From assembly GCA_963815505.1 (NCBI GenBank), contig CAWFGU010000020.1, forward strand, positions 1-64,000: a DNA stretch of 64,000 nucleotides, in the 5' to 3' direction. Below the pieces are notes generated by a model. That model ran no database searches. It saw nothing but the letters and a program-made list of their open reading frames with translations, and was not told where the DNA came from. The DNA is from CAXBBB01 sp963815505 (lineage in GTDB: Bacteria; Bacteroidota; Rhodothermia; Rhodothermales; BA12). A program made the position numbers and the translations under genes. Shown here piece after piece: positions 58,339 to 64,000 of the stretch (position 1 is the stretch's first letter; each line of letters opens with the position of its first letter).

Positions 58339-59789
58339 TCAGCGGCGCGTCCATAGGTTCATCTTGTCGCGCATGTAGGCGGCGGCGTTTTCAGCGGGGA
58401 CGCGCGTCTGCTCGAGCGTGTCGCGGTCGCGGACGGTGATGGTGCCGAGTTGATCGCCCTCCTCGACCGTCTCGCCGTCAATGGTGAGACAGAAGGGCGT
58501 TCCGGCTTCGTCCATCCTACGGTAGCGCTTGCCGATCGAGCCTTTCTCGTCGTAGAACGTCGCCATGCCTTGGTCGCGCAGGTCGGCTTCTAGCTTGGCG
58601 GCGAACTCGGCCATCGGGCCTTTCTTGATGAGCGGGAAGATCGCTGCCGTGATCGGAGCCATACGCGGGTGGAAGCGCATCACGACGCGCTCATCGCCAC
58701 CGGTCGTGTCCTCGTCGTAGGCTTCGCAGAGCAGCATCAGGACCGTCCGGTCGAGGCCGACGCTCGTCTCGACGACGTAGGGGATGTAGCGCTCCTGCGA
58801 TTGCGGGTCGAAGTACTCCATCTTCTTGCCGCTGAACTCCTGGTGACGGCTCAGATCGTAGTCGGTCCGGCTGTGGATGCCCTCGACTTCCTGCCAGCCC
58901 ATCGGGTAGTCGTACTGCACGTCCTGGGCGGCGTCGGCGTAGTGGGCGAGCTTTTCGTGGCCGTGCCAGCGCAGTTTGCTCGCGCGTACGCCGTTGCCGA
59001 CGTGCCACTTCATGCGCTCCTCGCTCCACTTCTCGAACCACTCGGATTGGGTGCCGGGCGCGCAGAAGTACTGCATCTCCATCTGCTCGAACTCGCGCAT
59101 CCGAAAGATGAACTGCCGCGCCACGATCTCATTGCGAAACGCCTTGCCGATCTGGCCGATGCCGAACGGGATGCTCTGCCGCGTCGTCTCGCGGACGTTG
59201 TGGAAGTTGACGAAAATGCCCTGGGCGGTTTCGGGGCGCAGGTAGACCTTGCTCTCGCTGTCCGCTGCGGGGCCGACGTGCGTCGAGAACATCAGGTTGA
59301 AGTGGCGCACGTCGGTCCAGTCGAACGCGCCGCTGTCGGGGCTGCGAATCTCTTCGTCGAGGATGAGCGCGTGCAGTTCGGCCGGCATCTCGTCGTGTTG
59401 AGCGCGGCGACCAGGCGTTCGTAGACGGCGTCGGCCTGCTCGTCTTTGCCCTTGTTGCGCAGCTTCTCAATGTGACCCTCAACGAGTTGATCGGCGCGGT
59501 AGCGCATGTTGGACTGCTTGTCGTCGATGAGCGGATCGCTGAACGCGTCGACGTGGCCGGACGCTTTCCAGACAGTCGGGTGCATCAGGATGGCGGCGTC
59601 TAGGCCCTCTACATCGGCTCGGCCTCTGACGACGGCGTTCCACCAGCGGTCTTTGACATTGCGCTTGAGTTCGACGCCGAGTGGGCCGTAATCGTACGTT
59701 GCGGCCAATCCGCCGTAGATGTCGGACGAGGGAAACAGAAATCCACGACGCTTGCAGAGCGAGACGATGGTGTCGAGCGTGACGGACAT
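58339..59789 (-). CDS. glyS: Glycyl-tRNA synthetase, homodimeric class II type (one frameshift)
   Basis: The enzyme charges tRNA-Gly. From ATG 59789 part 1 reads TIVSLCKRRGFLFPSSDIYG, AATYDYGPLGVELKRNVKD and HPTVWKASGHVDAFSDPLI to AVYERLVAALNT. One base appears to be missing at 59391-59396, after which DEMPAELHALILDEEI continues with VYLRPETAQGIFVNFHNV (motif 2 region), FRNEIVARQFIFRMREFEQM and VETSVGLDRTVLMLLCEA (motif 3). It ends after the anticodon-binding domain (MATFYDEKGSIGKRYRRMDE). The restored length of 483 residues is right for the alpha2 type. An essential gene with a clean internal shift points to a sequence error. Confidence 0.92.
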
Positions 59790-60051
59790 AGGCTGGGGTG
59801 GTTCGGGAGCAAGAGAGAGCCTGAAAGGTAGTCCGAATGAGGCCGTCGCAGGATGAAAAGCGCTCTACCTGCCTCACGCTGGTTCTTGTCTTGGCGGCGG
59901 TGGAGTTGCAACATGGGCACAGCGACGCCGAACCCGAGGCCCTACCCTACGTCGTTTCTCGTCTTCTGTCGGCAGGCTCCTGTTCGTGCGTACTCCGCGC
60001 AGCAGCCGCCCCCGATCCATGTCTCGCTCTCCCCTTTCCCCTCCTACTCGT

Positions 60052-60483
60052 ATGCAGTTCGCCGGAATCACCGCTCAACTCGAAGAGCGTTACGGCGCAG
60101 CGGCACGCGAGGTGTCCGAAGGACACTGGGTGTTCGAGGTCGGCACGGCGTCCACGCGCAGCCAGGTGGTGCACCTGATTCTGAAAGCGCGGACCGAGAA
60201 CGGCCAGGATATCTCACGCATCGTAGCGAACAGCCCGGTCGGTCCGCTGCCTCCGCGCTACGACTTGGAGCGCCTGCTTCGCCGCAACGCGCAACTCGAC
60301 GTGGGCGCCATCTGTGTCGAAGATTTCCGCGACGACACCGGTCACACAACGGTCTACCTTACCATCCGCGCCTCGCAGCTGATGCGGACGGCCGACTTCG
60401 CCGAAGTCTGGGAGATGGTCGACATCGTCGCGCGCATCGCTGACCAACTCGAACGCGAGATCTACGCGACGGACCAGCACTAA
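60052..60483 (+). CDS. Conserved unknown protein, YbjN/secretion-chaperone-like
   Basis: The 143-residue soluble protein starts at ATG 60052 (FAGITAQLEERYGAAAREVS). Its strand-strand-helix pattern (HWVFEVGTASTRSQVVHLIL, RYDLERLLRRNAQLDVGAIC, TTVYLTIRASQLMRTADFAE) and a final long helix (MVDIVARIADQLEREIYATD) resemble the small alpha/beta fold of YbjN and type III secretion chaperones. Similarity at residue level is weak, so I give no function. It is 50 bp upstream of a four-TM protein on the same strand, which may be its partner. Confidence 0.5.
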   Translation: MQFAGITAQLEERYGAAAREVSEGHWVFEVGTASTRSQVVHLILKARTENGQDISRIVANSPVGPLPPRYDLERLLRRNAQLDVGAICVEDFRDDTGHTTVYLTIRASQLMRTADFAEVWEMVDIVARIADQLEREIYATDQH

Positions 60484-60533
60484 GCGCTCCCCCTCTCTCC
60501 CGCTCCCCCTTCTGATTCCGATCCATCCCCACT

Positions 60534-61634
60534 ATGGCTGATCTTTTTTACCGCGCCGGCAAAGGCAGATTCCTGCGCAATGAGAATGGCGTCAAACGCT
60601 ACGCCGAAAGCGGACTGAGCGATCTGCTCGTGCGCACGACCAAGCGCTCGGCCAAGTACCGCGAGACGAACGAGAACCTGCTCGTCGAGAAGGCCAACCT
60701 GCGCATGCGCAACGTCGAACTCGCCGAGCAGCCTATGCTCGACGGTAGCGAGTACTTCAGCGTACGCCGCCGCATCCGCATCAACACGGCAATCATCGTC
60801 GCGTCGGTCGTGGCGGGCATCTTCCTGTCGTTCGTGTCGATCTCGGCATTCCTCAACGAGACGACGGGACTGGGCGGATGGACGCGCGCGCTGGCGGCGT
60901 TCGTGTTCGCGGTCGTGCTCGTCGGCGGCGGACTGATTGTGACCGAGCGGCTGATCGAGTCGCTGATTCCACGCCGCGCATTCCGTGCCGAGAACAGGGG
61001 CGGCGAAAGTCCCAAAGCTGTCGCATGGCTGTGGGCACTGCTGCTCGTTGCCATCGAAGTCGCCATCTTCTCGCTCGCCGACGTGCGCGCGGCCCAACTG
61101 AGCGCGATGACCGGGCACGACGCCATCTACCTCGGCTTCATCGTGTTCGCGATGATCATGCCCATCGTCGCCGGGACGATACGCTGGGATGCTATGCGCT
61201 TCGTCGACGTGTTCGAGACGACGCAGGCCTTCCGCGGGACCGAAGATCGCCTTGCGCAGATCGACTCGCTCCTGCAGCAGAACGGCGAGTTCGAGAGCAA
61301 CTTCTACAAGGTCAAGCTGCTCGAAGTGTGGAACGACATCAACGAGTTCAAGACACACAAGGACAACTTCAACGAGAAGAAGGGGATCGTCGAGACCATC
61401 GACGGCCACTTCGTCCAGTCGTTCGATCAGTTTCAGGCCGAAGCCAGCAAGCGCTATGACAACGACATCCGCGACCTGACGAGCAAGTCGATGCGCCGCC
61501 TCGACGCGACGCCCGCCAACGGCAAAGGCAGTTCCAAACTCGATGCGTTCTCCATGCGCCCCGCCGATGCGCCCAAGCCGACAGCCAAAGAAGTCGACGA
61601 CCGGCCCAAAATGACGGCTCGTCCCGTTCGCTAG
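60534..61634 (+). CDS. Four-helix membrane protein with soluble N- and C-terminal domains, function unknown
   Basis: The 366-residue protein has a basic N-terminal segment (FYRAGKGRFLRNENGVKRYA) and a helical region (TNENLLVEKANLRMRNVELA). Transmembrane helices come in two pairs (INTAIIVASVVAGIFLSFVS, LAAFVFAVVLVGGGLIVTER; LWALLLVAIEVAIFSLADVR, IYLGFIVFAMIMPIVAGTIR). A long coiled-coil-like C-terminal part follows (EDRLAQIDSLLQQNGEFESN, LEVWNDINEFKTHKDNFNEK), then a disordered Pro-rich tail. I do not recognise the family. A strong terminator follows directly. Confidence 0.6.
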   Translation: MADLFYRAGKGRFLRNENGVKRYAESGLSDLLVRTTKRSAKYRETNENLLVEKANLRMRNVELAEQPMLDGSEYFSVRRRIRINTAIIVASVVAGIFLSFVSISAFLNETTGLGGWTRALAAFVFAVVLVGGGLIVTERLIESLIPRRAFRAENRGGESPKAVAWLWALLLVAIEVAIFSLADVRAAQLSAMTGHDAIYLGFIVFAMIMPIVAGTIRWDAMRFVDVFETTQAFRGTEDRLAQIDSLLQQNGEFESNFYKVKLLEVWNDINEFKTHKDNFNEKKGIVETIDGHFVQSFDQFQAEASKRYDNDIRDLTSKSMRRLDATPANGKGSSKLDAFSMRPADAPKPTAKEVDDRPKMTARPVR

Positions 61635-61657
61635 TCAACCCCCGTCGGCTCACTATC

Positions 61658-61694
61658 AGCCCGTCGGACTCAAACGAGCCGACGGGCTTTTTTT
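61658..61694 (+). terminator. Rho-independent terminator after the four-helix membrane protein
   Basis: A 10-bp stem (AGCCCGTCGG at 61658-61667, CCGACGGGCT at 61679-61688) extended by CTC/GAG around an AAAC loop, with one bulged A, is followed by a T7 run (61688-61694). This is the most canonical intrinsic terminator in the window. Confidence 0.9.
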
Positions 61695-61715
61695 GCTGCT
61701 CACATCTCCCGCCGC

Positions 61716-61991
61716 ATGACCTACGAGTGGACCGACCTCCTAGGCAACCTTGGAGTAGCCACCATTCTGCTGACGTACCTCGGGCTCCAACTCGGACGAG
61801 TAGACGCACGCGGTCTCGAGTATTCGATAGCGAACGCCATTGGTGCATCGCTCATCCTCGTTTCGCTCGCTTTCGACTTCAACCTGTCGGCGGCACTCGT
61901 GGAGGGTTTCTGGGTGCTCATCAGCCTGCTCGGAATCGGAAAGGCGCTGCGGAGTCGCCAGAAGCCCGACCCGGAATCCGTCGAGCGCTGA
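61716..61991 (+). CDS. CBU_0592-like small membrane protein
   Basis: The 91-residue protein has three helices: LLGNLGVATILLTYLGLQLG, GLEYSIANAIGASLILVSLA and AALVEGFWVLISLLGIGKAL. The NLG..LLLTYLGLQLGR and IEAFW-like VEGFWVLISLLG phrases match the CBU_0592-type domain, a short membrane domain of unknown function. Its stop lies 2 bp from the convergent radC stop. It follows a strong terminator, so it should have its own promoter in the 20-bp gap or depend on readthrough. Confidence 0.75.
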   Translation: MTYEWTDLLGNLGVATILLTYLGLQLGRVDARGLEYSIANAIGASLILVSLAFDFNLSAALVEGFWVLISLLGIGKALRSRQKPDPESVER

Positions 61992-61993
61992 GG

Positions 61994-62746
61994 CTACATC
62001 AAGCCGCGCTCCGCCAGACTCGTGTAGCCTGCTCCGGCGATGATCACGTGATCGTGGACCGGAATGCCCATCAGCTTGCCCGCCTCGACGAGTTGCTTTG
62101 TGATGGCCACGTCCTCGCGAGACGGCTCCGGGTTGCCCGACGGGTGATTGTGCATACAGATGATGGCAGCGGCATTGTCCAGCATAGCCCTCCGGAAGAC
62201 AGCGCGCGGCTCTACGATACTCGCCGCCAGTCCGCCGGTCGTCAGCGACTGATGACCCATGATGACGTTGGCCGTGTTGAGCAGTACGATCCAAAACTCC
62301 TCGACCGGCTTGTCGCGCAGCATCGGGCCGAAGTGGTTGGCTACGTCGGCAGGACTCGTTACCTGAATCCGCTCCTCGCTCGAACGCCCCGACTCGACGC
62401 GGCGTCCAATCTCGAACGCCGCCGCCAATTGCGCCGCCTTGGCCGGTCCGATGCCGACGAGTTTGGTCAACTCCTTGACCTCGCGCCGGGAGACGCGAAA
62501 CAGCGACCCGAACGACCTGCCCAGCGCCCTTCCCAAGTCGACCGCGGACACCGGACCGTTCTTCGTCGTCGTCCCCGAGCCGAAGATCAGTGCGACCAAC
62601 TCGGCATCCGACAGCGCCGATGCTCCACGCGCCAGCAGTTTCTCACGCGGACGCTCGCCTTCGGCCCACGTGTGGATCGCCGAGTTGTAGTTAACGTCGG
62701 GTTCGCAAGTCGGGTCGAAGGCGTCTTCGGAGGTACGGGGAGGCAT
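61994..62746 (-). CDS. radC: RadC-family JAB/MPN-domain protein
   Basis: The 250-residue protein has the N-terminal helix-hairpin-helix region (WAEGERPREKLLARGASALS, DAELVALIFGSGT, KLVGIGPAKAAQLAAAFEIG). The C-terminal JAB1/MPN-like metal site follows (EEFWIVLLNTANVIMG, IVEPRAVFRRAML, ICMHNHPSGNPEPSREDVAI, VHDHVIIAGAGYTSLAERG), with the HxHPSGxxxPSxxD ligands intact. Despite the name, a DNA-repair role has not held up in E. coli; family members may process DNA or peptides. It is on the minus strand, 66 bp downstream of rho. Confidence 0.93.
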   Translation of the reverse strand: MPPRTSEDAFDPTCEPDVNYNSAIHTWAEGERPREKLLARGASALSDAELVALIFGSGTTTKNGPVSAVDLGRALGRSFGSLFRVSRREVKELTKLVGIGPAKAAQLAAAFEIGRRVESGRSSEERIQVTSPADVANHFGPMLRDKPVEEFWIVLLNTANVIMGHQSLTTGGLAASIVEPRAVFRRAMLDNAAAIICMHNHPSGNPEPSREDVAITKQLVEAGKLMGIPVHDHVIIAGAGYTSLAERGLM

Positions 62747-62812
62747 GGTATCCGGGGTGTGTGGATACGACTAGACACACAAAAACGGGCCGCGTAACCT
62801 CTCGCTCCGGAT

Positions 62813-63928
62813 TTACGAAACCGACGAGACGATGCCTTCGATGAGTGCTTCGTTGGTCGGCGTCGTCTGCATGTGGCGGACGAGCGCTTGCATCGCGTCG
62901 TTGGGCGGGCGGCTGGTGAGGATGCGCATGAATTGGTGGTGCTGGTCGATGTTGTCGATCAGAAGCTCCTCGTTGCGCGTGCCGCTCTTGCGCAGGTTGA
63001 CGGCCGGAAAGATGCGCTTGTCGGCCATGATGCGGTCGAGCACGATCTCGGAGTTGCCGGTCCCTTTGAACTCCTCGAAAATCACGTCGTCCATCCTACT
63101 GCCGGTCTCGACGAGCGCCGTCGCGATGATGGTCAGGCTGCCGCCGCCTTCGATCTTGCGGGCCGCGCCGAAGATCTTGCGCGGTATCGACATGGCGCGA
63201 GCGTCGAGTCCACCCGAGAGCGTCCGGCCGCTGCCTTCCATGTAGAGGTTGAACGTGCGACCTAGGCGCGTCAGCGAATCCAGCAGCAGGACGACATCTT
63301 TGCCCTGCTCGACGAGCCGCTTGGTGTACTCGTGGCACATCGTCGAGACCCTTACGTGGTTGTCTTCCTCCTGATCGTTCGACGACGCGAAGATGGTCGC
63401 CTGCGAGGTGCGCTTGAAGTCGGTGATCTCCTCGGGCCGCTCGTCGACCAGAAGGGCGACCAGCTCGACTTCGGGATGGTTCTGAGAGATCGCCTCGGCC
63501 ATGCCGTGCAGCATGACGGTCTTGCCGGTCCGGGGCGGGGCGACGATCAACGCGCGCTGGCCCTTGCCGATGGGAACGGCCAAGTCGACGACGCGCAACG
63601 TCGTGTCGCGCGGTCCCCTGACGAGGTTGAGCTTTTCGTAGGGGTAGACGGTCCGGCCGTTTTCAAACTTCTTGGTGCGCGCCCACTCGTGCGGATCGAC
63701 GCCCATCACCTTGTCGATGTGGGCAACCTGCCACGCTTCGCGCCGGCCAGGTTTGAGCGTGCCTTCGAGCAAGACGCCGCTGCGCAGATTGAACTTGTTG
63801 ACCAGAGCCGGAGGGCAGAACGCGTCGTTGTCGCCCTTGGGGACGGTCGGTTCGAACTCGCGGATGAAGCCGAACTTCTTGTTGCCGATGATTTCGAGCA
63901 GGCCGGTGAACGGGACTTCCTGTGACAT
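62813..63928 (-). CDS. rho: Transcription termination factor Rho
   Basis: Rho is the hexameric RNA helicase that ends transcription at Rho-dependent sites. From ATG 63928 it has 371 residues: an RNA-binding cold-shock-like domain (FTGLLEIIGNKKFGFIREFE, VLLEGTLKPGRREAWQVAHI), then the ATPase core. The core has Walker A in LIVAPPRTGKTVMLHGMAEA, LLVDERPEEITDFKR, Walker B in VVLLLDSLTRLGRTFNLYM, the Q-loop-like SGRTLSGGLDARAMSIPRKI, and ADKRIFPAVNLRKSGTRNEE. The N-terminal Rho_N helical domain seems absent, and the frame remains open to 63997 at the window edge, so an upstream start cannot be excluded. Confidence 0.95.
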   Translation of the reverse strand: MSQEVPFTGLLEIIGNKKFGFIREFEPTVPKGDNDAFCPPALVNKFNLRSGVLLEGTLKPGRREAWQVAHIDKVMGVDPHEWARTKKFENGRTVYPYEKLNLVRGPRDTTLRVVDLAVPIGKGQRALIVAPPRTGKTVMLHGMAEAISQNHPEVELVALLVDERPEEITDFKRTSQATIFASSNDQEEDNHVRVSTMCHEYTKRLVEQGKDVVLLLDSLTRLGRTFNLYMEGSGRTLSGGLDARAMSIPRKIFGAARKIEGGGSLTIIATALVETGSRMDDVIFEEFKGTGNSEIVLDRIMADKRIFPAVNLRKSGTRNEELLIDNIDQHHQFMRILTSRPPNDAMQALVRHMQTTPTNEALIEGIVSSVS

Positions 63929-64000
63929 GTAGCGGAGGGACGAGGAAAACGCGCCGCCGTCGGGCGAAACGTCGAAAGGGGTCGAGAGCGGACGCACGCG

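Overview
The window is 64 kb of GC-rich (by eye about 63-65%) bacterial chromosome. It contains no rRNA, tRNA or CRISPR array that I can recognise. Lineage is inferred, not proven, to be Bacteroidota sensu lato, most likely Rhodothermota/Rhodothermales. The reasons are a 1,300-residue secreted M36-type protease with a type IX secretion (T9SS) type A sorting tail, an Oar-like TonB receptor, a DUF2723 (GT117) protein, DUF3667 and SxtJ membrane proteins, and a YbeY with the Bacteroidota-type HGxLHLxGYDD metal site. Shine-Dalgarno sequences are rarely visible. Several genes have a TACTTT/TACCTTT-like box only a few bases from the start codon, which suggests leaderless or near-leaderless transcripts.

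Layout. 0.2-6.4 kb: an A-type Fe-S carrier overlapping a secreted YARHG protein, the DUF2339-DUF3999 pair, and a MOSC protein. 6.4-11.6 kb: a DinB-like protein and an Oar-like TonB receptor flanked by two paralogous small lipoproteins. One of these lipoproteins carries a precise 207-bp in-frame insertion bounded by 11-bp direct repeats. 11.8-22.1 kb: a complex I locus, nuoABCDEFG only, interspersed with two paralogous membrane proteins, two Uma2 nuclease-fold proteins and a DUF4920 lipoprotein, and closed by a strong terminator. nuoH-N are not here. 22.2-25.9 kb: a tightly overlapping four-gene cassette (GT2, acyl-CoA dehydrogenase, PIG-L deacetylase, SAM methyltransferase) that looks like a small glyco-metabolite or glycan-tailoring pathway. 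25.9-35.9 kb: the T9SS metalloprotease, ahcY, an SGNH hydrolase, a creatininase-family protein, sufS and a membrane-anchored pentapeptide-repeat protein. 36.1-42.2 kb: a giant hybrid histidine kinase with about nine near-identical 92-residue HAMP units, a GAF region, HisKA/HATPase and three receiver domains. It is laid out like the fungal group III (Nik1/Os-1) kinases.

42.3-49.2 kb: two membrane-linked glycosyltransferases, small secreted or membrane proteins, hpf, ybeY and a cold-shock protein with a good sigma70-like promoter. 49.3-58.0 kb: DUF2723, SxtJ, a PPC-domain protein, a lipoprotein subtilase, a large lipoprotein and an outer-membrane barrel, all on the minus strand. 58.3-64 kb: glyS, a conserved unknown, a four-TM protein, a CBU_0592-like protein, radC and rho.

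An important caveat is that many conserved, probably essential genes (nuoA, nuoC, nuoD, nuoG, glyS) and several others are broken by single-base frameshifts or an in-frame stop while both sides remain well conserved. Most events are extra bases. The most economical reading is residual insertion errors in a long-read-type assembly. I therefore annotate these as single genes and give each break position.
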